Source: Holothuria scabra (Eukaryota; Echinodermata; Holothuroidea; Aspidochirotida; Holothuriidae). From it: a stretch of 64,000 bases of DNA. Made by a program: the position numbers and the translations under genes. Where the stretch lies: contig CM074179.1 of assembly GCA_037179385.1 (NCBI GenBank), forward strand, positions 66,793,806-66,857,805. Direction: 5' to 3'. The notes under the pieces were generated by a model. The model did no database searches, was not told the DNA's origin, and was given only the letters and a program-made list of their open reading frames with translations. Below are positions 1 through 11,269 of this stretch, piece by piece. Numbering within the stretch: position 1 is the stretch's first letter; each line of letters opens with the position of its first letter.

Positions 1-760
1 TATCTGTTTCCATAAATGTACATCTCTCTTGACTGTCTTCATCCTAAATTAACTTCTTTCACTGATACACCCTCATTATTCACACCTATGTTCATTAGTA
101 TTTACCAGTTTCCATAAATGTACATCTCTCTTGACTGTCTTCATCCTAAATTAACTTCTTTCACTGATACACCCTCATTATTCACACCTATGTTCATTAG
201 TATTTACCAGTTTCCATAAATGTACACCTCTCTTGACTGTCTTCATCCTAAATTAACTTCTTTCACTGATACACCCTCATTATTCACACCTATGTTCATT
301 AGTATTTACCTGTTTCCATAAATGTACATCTCTCTTGACTGTCTTCATCCTAATTAACTTCTTTCACTGATACACCCTCATTATTCACACCTATGTTCAT
401 TAGTATTTACCTGTTTCCATAAATGTACATCTCTCTTGACTGTCTTCATCCTAATTAACTTCTTTCACTGATACACCCTCATTATAAACACCTATGTTCA
501 TTAGTATTTATCTGTTTCCATAAACGTACATCTCTCTTGACTGTCCTCATCCTAATTAACTTCTTTCACTGATACACCCTCATTATTCACACCTATGTTC
601 ATTAGTATTTACCTGTTTCCATAAATGTACATCTCTCTTGACTGTCCTCATCCTAATTAACTTCTTTCACTGATACACCCTCATTATTCACACCTATGTT
701 CATTAGTATTTACCTGTTTCCATAAATGTACATCTCTCTCGACTGTCCTCACCCTGAATA
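1..760. repeat. Tandem array, about 102-bp units, decayed copies of the exon tail
   Basis: At least seven near-identical units of about 102 bp. On the minus strand each contains a version of the repeat-exon tail (GACAGTCAAGAGAGATGTAC) and the ACAG|GTAAAT donor. Unlike the 2.0-2.7 kb units, these carry in-frame stops (for example TAATTAGGATGA), so they are non-coding. The high similarity between units shows recent amplification. Confidence 0.85.
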
Positions 761-918
761 ATAAATTCTTGAACTGGTACACCCTCATCATTCTCACCTA
801 TCTAAATTAGCATTAACCTGTTTCGATAGATGCACATCTCTCTTGCATGTTCTCAACCTGATTAAATTCTTGTACTGATACACCCTCATCATTCTCACCT
901 ATCCAAATTAGCATTTAC

Positions 919-1029
919 CTGTTTCCATAGATGTACATCTCTCTTGACTGTTCTCACTTACATTCACTTCTCCTGCTGATACATTGATGCCATCTGGATC
1001 AGGTTTAACATTATCACAACATACAGCAT
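919..1029 (-). CDS. Exon: C-terminal tail, repeat exon copy 3
   Basis: Copy 3 of the repeated exon, 111 nt, phase 1/1, acceptor TTTAAATTTCAG, donor ACAG|GTAAAT. It encodes AVCCDNVKPDPDGINVSAGE then VNVSENSQERCTSMET. It is the last exon of the gene visible here; the gene continues or ends beyond position 1. Reading through the donor gives a stop after three codons, so a short unspliced terminus is also possible. Confidence 0.6.
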
Positions 1030-1359
1030 CTGAAATTTAAAAGAAACATGAGTTGGTCCAGTACAAACAAACAACAACATTAAGTCAATTACTTGGTTAC
1101 AAATTTTTCACTTCCAATCAGTTTCCTATTCAGACATAAAAAAGACGAACTCCCTCATGTAGAGTGGCCACATCCTTACATCCAAATACCCCAATTTTAA
1201 TGGACATGGTTCAAGGAATTTTAAAGAATCACTTTTCATGACATAATGATGACTTTCCCAAGACCAAATAAAATATTTCCAGTCTGCCTCTAGCTAAAGT
1301 TTCCACCTAAGACTAAATTCTTCTACTGATTCACACACAATAACTCACCAAGGTTCATC

Positions 1360-2721
1360 AGTACTTACCAGTTTCTACAGATGTACATCTCTCTTGACTG
1401 TCTTCACCCTGATGAAATTCTTGTACTGATACACCCTCATCATTCTTGCCTATGTTAATTAGCATTTACCTGTATATACAGATGAACATCTCTCATCAGT
1501 GTTTTCAACCTGATTAAATTCTTGTACTAATACACCCTCATAATTCTCACCTATATATGTCAATTAGCATTTACCTGTTTCCATAGATGTACCTCTCTCT
1601 TGACTGTTCTCACTCACAATCAGTTCTGATGATACGTGGTTGCCATCTGGATCAGGTTTTACATTATCATAGCATATGCCATCTGAAATTTAAAAGAGAC
1701 ATGAGTTGGTACAGTGCGAACTAACAACATCAGGTCAACTATTGGTTTAAATTTTCTTCACTTTTAATCGATTTCCTATTGAGACATAAAAGACAAACTC
1801 CCTCAGGCAGAATGGCCACATCCTAACCCCAATTTTAATACACATGGTTCCACCCACTTTTTGAGAATCACTTTTCATGACATAAGTATGACTTCCCATG
1901 GCCATATAATGAATTTCCAGTCTGACTCTAGCTTAAGTTTCCACCTAAGACTAAATTCTTCTACTGATTCACCCTCATCATTCACACCTATGTTAAAAAG
2001 AATTAACCAGTTTCTATAGATGTACATCTCTCTTGACTGTCCTCACCCTGATAAAATTCTTTTACTGATACAACCTCATCATTCTCACCAAAGTTAATTA
2101 GCATTTACCCGTCTCTACAGATGAACATCTCTCTTGAATGTTTCAACCCCTGATTAAAATTTTGCACAGATACACCCTCATCATTCTCACCTATTTAAAT
2201 TAGCATTTACCTGTTTCTATAGATGTACATCTCTCTTGACTGTCCTCACCCTGATTAAATTCTTTTACTGATACAACCTCATCATTCTCACCAAAGTTAA
2301 TTAGCATTTACCTGTCTCTACAGATGAACATCTCTCTTGAATGTTTCAACCCCTGATTAAATTCTTGTACAGATACACCCTCATCATTCTCACCTATCTA
2401 AATTAGCATTTACCTGTTTCTATAGATGTACATCTCTCTTGACTGTCCTCACCCTGATTAAATTCTTTTACTGATACAACCTCATCATTCTCACCAAAGT
2501 TAATTAGCATTTACCTGTCTCTACAGATGAACATCTCTCTTGAATGTTTCAACCCCTGATTACATTCTTGTACTGATACACCCTCATAATTCTCACCTAT
2601 ATATGTCAATTAGCATTTACCTGTTTCTATAGATGTACATCTCTCTTGACTGTTCTAAACCTGATTAAATTCTTGCATTGATACACCCTCATAATTCTCA
2701 CCTACGTCAATTACCATTTAC
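1360..2721. repeat. Tandem array of exon-tail units between repeat exons
   Basis: Units of about 95-110 bp, for example those ending near 2614, 2506, 2410, 2300 and 2204, lie between exon copies 1 and 2, with two more below copy 2 near 1463 and 1370. On the minus strand each has a TATCAG, then 57 nt in frame (EFNQGEDSQERCTSIET), then ACAG|GTAAATG. If used as exons, the introns would be only about 45 nt, which is unusually short for such an animal; I regard the units as mainly non-coding. Confidence 0.75.
1575..1682 (-). CDS. Exon: C-terminal tail, repeat exon copy 2
   Basis: Copy 2 of the repeated exon, 108 nt, phase 1/1, acceptor TTAAATTTCAG, donor ACAG|GTAAAT. It differs from copy 1 by one codon fewer and several substitutions (GICYDNVKPDPDGNHVSSEL) yet has no stop. 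Conservation of frame and splice sites suggests it is used. Confidence 0.6.
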
Positions 2722-2832
2722 CTGTTTCCATAGATGTACATCTCTCTTGACTGTTCTCACTCACAATCACTTCTCTTGCTGATACATTGTCGCCATCTGG
2801 ATCAGGTTTTACATTATCACAGCATACAGCAT
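2722..2832 (-). CDS. Exon: C-terminal tail, repeat exon copy 1
   Basis: Symmetrical phase-1 exon of 111 nt; acceptor TACATTTCAG, donor ACAG|GTAAAT. It encodes AVCCDNVKPDPDGDNVSARE followed by SENSQERCTSMET. VKPD is a psi-K-x-D motif. Two further copies lie downstream at 1575-1682 and 919-1029. All three have in-frame sense and functional-looking borders. Confidence 0.65.
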
Positions 2833-3024
2833 CTGAAATGTAAAAGAAATGTGAGTTGGTAAAGTACAAACAAACAACAAAAGGATGTCAACAACTGGTT
2901 TAAATTTTCTTCACTTTTAATCGACTTCCTATTAAGACATAAAAGACAAACTCCCTCAGACAGAATGGCCACATCCTTCCATTTAAGTACCCCAATTTTA
3001 ATACACATGGCTCCAGCACCTTCT

Positions 3025-3190
3025 GGTTACAGAACATGCTGTCCCCCTGTGGGCTGGGGGTTGTAGAATATGCCCAAGTTATTCCCTGCCTGTTGTAAGA
3101 GGCGACTAAACGGGAGGAATTGAACAGCACCGAACAGTATGACACTATATAACACATTTGTGTTGGTGTGTCGTTAAATCTTATCTAACT
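3025..3190. repeat. SINE-like fragment
   Basis: The stretch TGTTGTAAGAGGCGACTAAA with the flanking CCTGTGGGCTGGGGGTTGTA and a T-rich end resembles a short interspersed element that I recall from several marine invertebrate genomes. A more diverged relative with TATGACGCTGTATAACAT lies near 39110-39215. Boundaries are uncertain. Confidence 0.4.
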
Positions 3191-4109
3191 TCAGTAACAA
3201 ACTACAGCACCTTCTGAGAATAAATTTTCATGACTTTACCATGACTTTCCCAAGACCAAATGAAGAATTTCCAGTCTGTCTCTAGCTAACCTTTCCACCT
3301 AAAACAGAATTTTTTTTTTTAGTTAAGAGAATATGTGATTCTAATACATGCATGCCAAAACAAGTACACATTGAGACTTCAACATTGCACTCTGGGATAG
3401 TGTTACATTCTGGGACTAAAGCAAAATAGTTAAAAAAGTGGCTTAGCAGAAATTGGGCTGATTGCTTGAAAACCCCTCCCTTTCTGTTTGCCCATTATTG
3501 TAGAACCAATACCACAACATGTTAACAAAGAATTATGTCAATGATCCTTCTCTCTGTAATCTAGGAGAGTACAGGATGTGAAAGAGAACACAGTTCCTAT
3601 TCTTTTGTCATGGCTGTTGTGGTGAATCATCACTTAGTAGTGCAATGTTGCATTTAAATGATAGCTCAACTCTGGCTTGGTTTGATGTTTTTATGGACAA
3701 TGACTACAATTTGATATCATGAGTGAGAGGGACCAATGTCATTTTGCATGAGTTTCAATGACTGTTCCAAATCTTTCATGACTTCAGGAACTCTGCTCAC
3801 TTTACAGTTTTATAATGAGTGACAATGTTATATATGACCTATTATGCAATATTTCTGTTTTAAAATAAGTTAACATGGAGTACAGACCTACTTATTTATA
3901 CAAGGAATCCAGACCATTACAATGTTCAAACATTGCCAAAATAAAATACCACGGGCAAAATGTAGACATAACTATACATTATTTACCTACAGAATGTAGG
4001 ACCTCACTTCCTTCCATAAATTTATACTCTATTGTACAATTTAGTTGGAATCTCCCATTTGTTAAGACCTTAACTCCAACCATAACGCTACTACCCTACC
4101 ATATGATTT

Positions 4110-4592
4110 AGTTGAAACCTACCATATGTAAGACCTTCAACCATAATACTACTACCCTAACATGCAATTTAGTTAAAAATTACTCTATGTAAGACCTAAC
4201 CTCCAACCATAATACTACTACCCTAACATGCAATTTAGTTAAAACTTACTCTATGTAAGACCTAACCTCCAACCATAATACTACTACCCTAACATGCAAT
4301 TTAGTTAAAACTTACTCTATGTAAGACCTAACCTCCAACCATAATACTACTACCCTAACATGCAATTTAGTTAAAAATTACTCTATGTAAGACCTAACCT
4401 CCAACCATAATACTACTACCCTAACATGCAATTTAGTTAAAACTTACTCTGTGTAAGACCTAACCTCCAACCATAATACTACTACCCTTGCAATTTAGTT
4501 GAAACCTACCATATGTAAGACCTTACCTTCAACCATAATACTACTAACCTGACATGCAATTTAGATAAAACTTACCATATGTAAGATCTTAC
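4110..4592. repeat. 66-bp tandem array derived from exon 4593-4700 donor
   Basis: About seven direct repeats with a 66-bp spacing (for instance CTCCAACCAT at 4201 and 4267). Read on the minus strand each unit holds ATGGTTGGAGGTTAGGTCTTAC, nearly the end of exon 4593-4700 (ATGGTTGGAGGTAAGATCTTAC), with most copies having GTTAGG instead of GTAAGA at the donor. Confidence 0.8.
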
Positions 4593-4700
4593 CTCCAACC
4601 ATAACTCTCCATGTTTCTTGCGTAGTTGTTTTGTAATAATTTAATTCTTTCTGAGAGTATTCAGGATCAATAGGCTCAGATTTAATTTCAACAGTCACAT
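4593..4700 (-). CDS. Exon: C-terminal tail with IKSEPIDPE motif
   Basis: Symmetrical phase-1 exon of 108 nt, acceptor TTTAATCTTTAG, donor GGAG|GTAAGA. It encodes VTVEIKSEPIDPEYSQKEL then NYYKTTTQETWRVMVG. IKSEP is a SUMO-like psi-K-x-E site. The intron side of the donor begins a 66-bp tandem array made from this exon's last bases plus donor. Confidence 0.7.
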
Positions 4701-5744
4701 CTAAAGATTAAAAACAAAAAAAATTGTCACTGAGAACTCAAACAAAGCATCACCAATTGGAAGGCATATGACATACCCCAGGGACAAGTAGCAAATTAGA
4801 AATAAAATGAAGAGATCATGCCCTTAGCCAGGAATGTGTCATGAGGGGGGGGGGGGCTGGTGTCATGGGGGGTTTGGGGTCCCCGCTCCCCGCACCGGCT
4901 ATAGCCACTGGAAGAGAGGCAAGTTCATCTTCCTCTGGAAGAATGATCACAACCAAAAAGCACCATAATTCCATGTTCTATTTTTTAAAATGGCAGTTTA
5001 TACTTATCAGGACAACATACTTGCCAACTCTACCAATTTAGGAAATGATTTTTAAGAACTTGAACTGGCTACCAATTTTTAGTTTAATATACTGATTTCT
5101 GGCCAACCTGCCATAGAAGTTATTGAAAGTATGGTTGAAGGTATGCTTAACTGTTTAAAGATACATGTTGTGCATTATCCACACCAAACTGGCCAAGAAA
5201 ATGATGAAAATACAACCCATTAAACAAGCTTGAGCCAGGAGATATGGATCCATTGAAACACACATGTGTATGTGGGCTACCTACACATGCAGTCCTACCA
5301 TATTCGCTGTTCTGCAATAGTGTGAAGTATGCCAAACACGCAAACGATAGTCTGACAGTGCTGTAGTCCATTGTCTATATTGCAATCAAAGTGTGCAGTG
5401 ACTCGCAACCTGGCAATACTGAATCCCATCACTTTCACATAGACTTGTCTTCCTTAAAAATATCAATCTGGCGGCAGCACAGCAGTTATTTCCAACAAAA
5501 TAGTGCATAAAATATGATGATAATATGTCTCCCTATGCATTGAAAATACTGCACAAAATATGCACCAAATCACACATTTTCACATATAAAACAAACAACA
5601 AAAAAGGTCTAAACTGTTTGAGGGAGGACATCCCCCTCCCACAAGTTCCCCTTCCTGGGTTAGTAGGTTTGGTTGCTTCATTCCCTCTCAAAATCTTCTG
5701 CTTGGCCACTTCCAAATATTGGCAAGTATGGGACAGCAGCTTTA

Positions 5745-5905
5745 TGTGTTAAATGTGTTACATGTGTGTTACATCTGTTACATCTACAACATTGAGGCAT
5801 CTGTGTGTTACATCTACAACATTGAGGCATCTGTGTGTTACATCTACAACATTGAGGCATCTGTGTGTTACATCTATGTGTTACATCTAAAACACTGAGG
5901 CAATT
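5745..5905. repeat. 30-bp minisatellite
   Basis: Units of CATCTACAACATTGAGGCAT plus CTGTGTGTTA recur with a 30-bp period (ATTGAGGCAT at 5791, 5821, 5851). An open frame across it is only the repeat read in one frame. Confidence 0.85.
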
Positions 5906-6264
5906 GGCTGGAAATGACACTTGCAGTTAACAGTTTTTAAACTTGAAGAAAATTGTTACTTTTTAGCTATCTTTTACTAAAGTAATAGATTAAAGACATT
6001 AACTTTGTTTCATGAAATGATAAAAGAACATGAATTTTGGAAATAGATTTTGAAATTGAGAGTTACTACTAAACACATCAACTGATACACTGATGTTTTA
6101 TTACACTATAATACCTGTAAAAATTTGTCATCACCATATAAAATAAGTTTGAAACCAACTGTTCAGAACGACTGGTAAAAACAATCATTCCACAACATTT
6201 GGTAAAGCACACAATAATGAACTGGTATATGCATCAAAATATTGTCTTAAATTAAATACAATAC

Positions 6265-6477
6265 CTGCAATTTGAGTAGAATCTGCTATCTCAGTTTTAA
6301 CATTTGTATTGCAGTTGCTACTTAGGTGACCATCTGCTGTTGCATTTGTGCTGTCAGTGTTGTTCAGGATGCCACAAGTTGACTCAATTGTACTCTGTTT
6401 GTTGTTGCTGAGGTTGCTATCAATACTTCCGTTTCCATCCTCCTTAGCCAGCAATGGTGAAAGATCACCACCATCAA
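6265..6477 (-). CDS. Exon: Ser/Asn-rich C-terminal tail with VKTE motif
   Basis: Symmetrical phase-1 exon of 213 nt; acceptor CCCTATAG, donor TTGCAG|GTATTG. It encodes 71 residues, low complexity and rich in Ser, Asn and Thr (GSIDSNLSNNKQSTIEST), and ends CNTNVKTEIADSTQIA. VKTE fits the SUMO consensus psi-K-x-E. Junction with the previous exon makes a Val codon. Confidence 0.7.
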
Positions 6478-7862
6478 CTATAGGGAATTAAATATTAAAT
6501 TGACAGTTAAGCAACAGATATTTTTCCTCCATAAAAAATAGCAATTTCTAGATTTTATAAGCATTACCTTCAAATTTCCAAGCTCAGTCTAGGAGAAAAA
6601 AAATGGACTTATTAAATTACAGGTAACTCTATTTGTAGATTCTTCCACACAGGAATGATATAACACAGGAGTAATATAGCTATTCATTAGGCTTAAGCTA
6701 CCTCTATGCAGTCTGGCCACTGTTTGTTTACACAATTCATCACACTTCAGTGCCAGCACAACCAGCCTACATGTGTCCAAAGAGATAAGTCTATTGTCCT
6801 GGTCTGCTGAGGCAGCTCTGGTTGCAAACTTGGCTTGCACTGAATAAACAGTCTCTGCCTTTATGAATGAGATTTTCAGTGGGACTCTTTGTTTACATAG
6901 TGCTGGACATGGAAGCTACTACTGACAGAAAGCTGATAATAGGAAGTTGGGTTGACCTTGCTGTAACATCACTTTTTTAACAAAAAGTGGGGTGTCGGGT
7001 ATAAATTGTATAGAGGCAACTTATGCCTAATGTTCAACATAAAATTATGCCAGACAGTACAATAGTTAAACAAAACTTTGTCTGTACAACATCTAAGAAA
7101 GCTGTTTTGATTTTACATATTGATATGTGATTTATTGTTCTTGTCCAGGATTGGAAAAAAACATTTTTTATATTTTAGCAAACTGAATTATTTGTGAATC
7201 CTATGCAGATTGATGAAACTGAAACATTTAGCAGCAAGGTGGATATGGTTTACATCTGCGGCTGAACCTATTGAGGAGACAGGATTCACAGGCCTTGAAT
7301 TTTGAAGCATGTGATAGCGATTGCACACCATTGCTTGCCTCAAATCACTGTGAGGAGAGTGGTTTTTTTACACACCAAGATGAAGATTTGAAGCTCATAT
7401 ATTAAACCGGTTAAAGTTTAATAAAACAGTACCCCTACCACACTCCTCAAACTTTTAAGGAGTGTGATTTGTAGCACACCTGGAGAATCTAAAACTCAAG
7501 GCCTGGGTTCAAGTGCAAGAAAGGCATGTAAACAAGGTGTAGGGAAAAGGCAAATTTAATGTCAGTTTCGGACCTTCTTGAATCTTTCCCTCTTACAGTA
7601 CTAGAAAATGGTAGTGAACACTAGCAAAATCTGTAAAGTCAACCAATGGTATTTCATGCTATAACCTGAGCACCTGACACAAAACCAATTCCAGCATATT
7701 TACAACTTTAATTTGATGATTTAATAAACATTTCAAAATAATTCTAACCTAAAGCAACAAAACCCTTACAGCTTTTCATTTCCAGAGGTTAATATTTATA
7801 TTGAAATCAATAAAATAAAGAAAATTTTTAAAAATACTCCATACAAAATTTGCATATCTCAC

Positions 7863-8681
7863 CTGACTGCTCTTCTATCTGGGTATTTCCCTGTGTGAAC
7901 TGGGTATTTCCCTGTGTGAACTGAGTACTTCCCTGTGTGAACTGGGTATTTCCTTGTGTTAACTGGGTATTTCCCTGTGTTAACTGGGTATTTCCCTGTG
8001 TTAACTGGGTATTTCCCTGTGTTAACAAGATGTTCTTCCTGGGGACTGATTCAGCTGACTTCTGCAAGGGTGAAACTAATGCTCTCGACCTTTCCTTTGT
8101 TCTCATATATTTCGTAAAACTTAAACTGTCACTTGAATTTGACTTCCTTTTGAAGGATTTCTTGGCAATAGTTCCTTTTGAGTGTACAGAAAGTGAAGAC
8201 ATTGCAGTGTCTGCATGACCTGTCAGAGTCACCATTCTATTGGCAGGTTGTTTAGATCCTGGTGAAACCACGATAAGTTGTATGGATGGCCTTGTATGTG
8301 CAGGCACTGATTGAGATGCAAGAGTAGTCAACATTGTCCATGGTTTGTCCAACTTTACACTGTATAAAGGTGGATTAAGTGGACCATTTGTATATGACGA
8401 CCGCCGTCCAAGTAAACTATCTCTTGAAGGTTTCAAACCAAAGACTTCCCTTTTCTTTTCCCTTTGAGATTCTTCTCCTCTCATTCTTTCCTTCTTCTTT
8501 TTTGACCTTTTCTTCTTTTTTTTCTTCTTTCTTCTGTTCCTTTTTTCTCTTAGAATGTTCGATCCACCTTGTGGAGGATACATCTCTTTGGCTTCCTTCA
8601 ACAGGCTCCTGACATGACTATAATCAGGCGTTTTCTTGTAGTTCAAGCCACTCACATATTTCAAAAATTGATATAGTTGAG
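7863..8681 (-). CDS. Exon: kinase C-lobe end, polybasic tract, heptad repeat
   Basis: Large symmetrical phase-1 exon of 819 nt; acceptor GGTTACAG, donor TCAG|GTGAGA. It first completes the kinase fold: QLYQFLKYVSGLNYKKTPDY followed by SHVRSLL matches the VRK/CK1 end (FL.YV..L.Y...PDY..LR..L). Next comes a run RRKKKKKKKRSKKKKER that is a strong nuclear-localisation candidate, then a Ser-rich basic region (KKSFKRKSNSSDSLSF). The exon ends with about eight tandem copies of the heptapeptide TQGNTQL or TQGNTQF, from a 21-bp DNA repeat at 7876-8030. The Met at 8700 lies in the intron and is not a start. Plus-strand frames here are shadows. Confidence 0.85.
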
Positions 8682-8784
8682 CTGTAACCAAATTTACCAA
8701 AAGGAAAAAAAAAAATGAAATAAAACAAAGAGTAATAAAATAAAAAATGTAAAATTAATCTATCAAATATGTTTAGTCTGTTCT

Positions 8785-8838
8785 CTCTTTGGCATACCAA
8801 TTGGTTGGAAACTGGGTCGTAAAACTCCATCTAACTAA
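8785..8838 (+). mobile_element. tRNA-SINE 3' tail fragment
   Basis: Matches the 3' end of the SINE family at 29985-30250: GGTTGGAAACTGGGTCGTAA followed by CTCCATCTAACTAACC. Confidence 0.6.
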
Positions 8839-9655
8839 CCAAGTTCTTGGTATACCTCAGCCCCCTACCCCCTTCTCTATCTGGTGATGTCTATGTCATT
8901 TCCCATCACGGTATAAACTTAACCCTGACCCACTTACATACCCTACCCTGGCCTCATCCAAAGAATTGTGTCAAAGTTTTTATTTCAAATTGTCCTACTT
9001 TCTTAAATATTAAGCTGATCTGCATTCCCCAAGCTACTGTAGCCGTTAACTGAAGGCTTTAATGTAGGTTGATTGAGAAAAAATATGTCTTAATACCGAT
9101 CCAGCTCCTAGGATCCCCCTTCAAAAGTCCAACTGATGGACTGAACCCCCAATCTTTCAATTAAACCATTCTCCAGAAAAAGGGGGATTATAAAGATTCT
9201 GTCCGCATTGTGTTAGATGCCCGTATTTGATCAAAATGTTCTGAAAACATTCAAGGGGACAGGATGACTAAAGCAGGTCAGTTTTTCAGCCAGAGGGGAG
9301 GAAGGTGAATCTGTCTTTCCCTCCCATTCTTGAAAAAATAAAATCCCCCCCCCCCCCTATTTATTTCCATAAAAATTAGAAAATCTTCATTTCTCACTTC
9401 AAAAGAATACACTTTTGTAATTAAATCAGAATAATTATTAATTATTAAATTAATTAATTAAGTCAGAATAATTATTACACTGATGGCTGACAACTAAAAT
9501 TAGTGTGACTTACAGCAATCCACTCTCTAAACAGACCAATTATAAGCCAGAAAACAAAAGGACCTTTATAACTTACGGAAATTCTTACACACACTTAAAT
9601 AGTGATACTAACCACCCAGCCAACTCGTTTAAATTAAAAACACAGTTGTACTTAC

Positions 9656-9714
9656 GGGCAAATTCCGATCCTCCGAAACAGCTTGATAGAAAGCATTGGA
9701 TCTCGCTCAAATGT
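9656..9714 (-). CDS. Exon: VRK-type kinase, alpha-G to H
   Basis: A 59-nt exon (phase 2 in, phase 1 out) with acceptor TTCTATTTCCCAG and donor CCC|GTAAGT. Spliced in frame it gives IHLSEIQCFLSSCFGGSEFA, equal in spacing to the VRK block ENIASLMDKCF. Of the three frames, only this one keeps both neighbours in frame and shows the LSSCF motif. It is too short to stand out as an open frame by itself. Confidence 0.75.
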
Positions 9715-10477
9715 CTGGGAAATAGAAGAAAGAATTTATTTAAATTAATTGTCATTGTCATTTTGTTGTGATATGAAAAGGCAAAGTAACAGTTGAGTAT
9801 AAACAGTATTGAGCAAATTAAATTTTGTGCTGTCTACAAATTGTGCCACTGTCTTGGGGTTCCAAGCGATGGTTGAGGATGAGGGGTAGCTGTTGAAGAG
9901 TGTACATATGGGACATATATATATGCATATATATCTAAATATAGTCTACATGAGTTCAGAAATATATGCAAGGCAGAGGTTCGTTTCCTGAAACTTTGTG
10001 ATCGTGAATTGTCATCCATGTAAGGGGTGGGTTCCCTTTGTGAACATTCGCGGAGAAGGTCTCATGTAAAATTGTTACTTTTTACTGCATTTCAATTATA
10101 TCCATGCAGTATAAAATCACACCCAAACCTTGGCCAGAAATTTTTACTCAGGAAAATGGATTTCCTGTTACTTTTTCTCAAAACTTCAAATTTCCTCAAA
10201 TCAGGAAATTTCCAGATCTTTTACATCTTTGATGAGTTACAAGGAAATATATTTCCGAAGTCAAAAGTAAAAATCCCCTCTTTTACAGCTTGTTTCTTTG
10301 CTGGGATGTAAAACATTGAAATTTACTTCCTTCCTTTGAAATTGTTCATTGTGCAATAATTTGTGATGCCCTTCAAATTGGATAAATAAATTTCATTTTG
10401 TAACTTAACTCAGGAATATGAAAAGACCAGAATTGGGCTGTATGTGTAATCATTTTTTTTTTCAGGATTTGTAACAT

Positions 10478-10781
10478 TAAAGGGCCAAACCTCTCACCCC
10501 AAACTACAATTTTGGTATGGGGGTACCACAATTCTCATTTGGCTCAGCTCTTTGATTGACAGCTAATTCAAACAATGCAGAGTACCAAAGCTTATATTAC
10601 ACAGCATGAATGGTACTGAGAGTGTTTTGATTATATAAATTGAGTTTTCCTGTACTCACCTTGAAGAATTAAACTGAGATTGTATATGGATGAGGATGAA
10701 TTTCAGACAATTGTGGGAGGAGCTTGAGTAAGAATGTTAGGAGAATTAGTTGTGTTTGGGGTGAAAGAACTGGGCCTTTAA
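10478..10781. mobile_element. MITE family A, TTAA ends
   Basis: About 304 bp with terminal inverted repeats TTAAAGGGCCAAACCTCTCA and GAAAGAACTGGGCCTTTAA. Further copies at 13524-13828, 23327-23629 and 63111-63419. The TTAA at each end suggests TTAA target duplication, as in piggyBac-type elements. No coding capacity. Confidence 0.75.
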
Positions 10782-11265
10782 GGTGTACCTTGCATGTGAA
10801 ATTTCAAAAAGATACATTAGAGAGCATGAAAAATAAATTCAAATCAGTCCAATGCAATTTTCATAGGACATTCCTGATGAAAGATATGAGGTGTTGAAAT
10901 TTATTCAATCGGAAATTTATTTACTCAGAAAGTTAGTTATTCACTCAGAAACTATTTCTTTCAATTTAAAAAAAGTAGACTGCACAATGATTTGTAAAGT
11001 CATTGTTGTACTATTCAAATGTAAACTACAATATTTTTTGTTTTTTGTTGTTCTGAAAGTTATACAGCATCTTCTACCTAGGTGTGATAGCACTCTTAAA
11101 GGGTGATGTAGTTAAGGCCTCTCTGTGTAACATGATATTAAAGCGAAACAAAGCAGGTAATGTGAGTTGAACAACAAGAAAGTCACAAATTATTGCAAAA
11201 TAGTCTGATTTGTTTTCAGTGAATAAATTTCAACATTTTGTACCTCAGCTCAAGTGCAGGTCTTG
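10782..11265. mobile_element. Family B long inverted-repeat element
   Basis: The two halves are inverted relatives: GTGTTGAAATTTATTCAATC on the left and GTGAATAAATTTCAACATTT on the right, with GTGCAATAATTTGTGA-like stretches inside. Other copies at 18470-18928, 26358-29342 and 56010-56985. It abuts MITE A directly. No protein is encoded. Confidence 0.6.
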
Positions 11266-11269
11266 AGTT

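Noticed and set aside
1..2721. Regularly spaced repeats resembling a CRISPR array
   Set aside because: Units are continuous direct repeats of about 100 bp in eukaryotic introns, without unique spacers.
5678..5920. Minus-strand frame of 80 codons with repeated RCNTQMPQCC
   Set aside because: It is a 30-bp minisatellite read in one frame; no splice or homology support.
7937..8612. Plus-strand frames with NWVFPCV repeats
   Set aside because: Antisense shadow of the heptad-repeat and polybasic exon.
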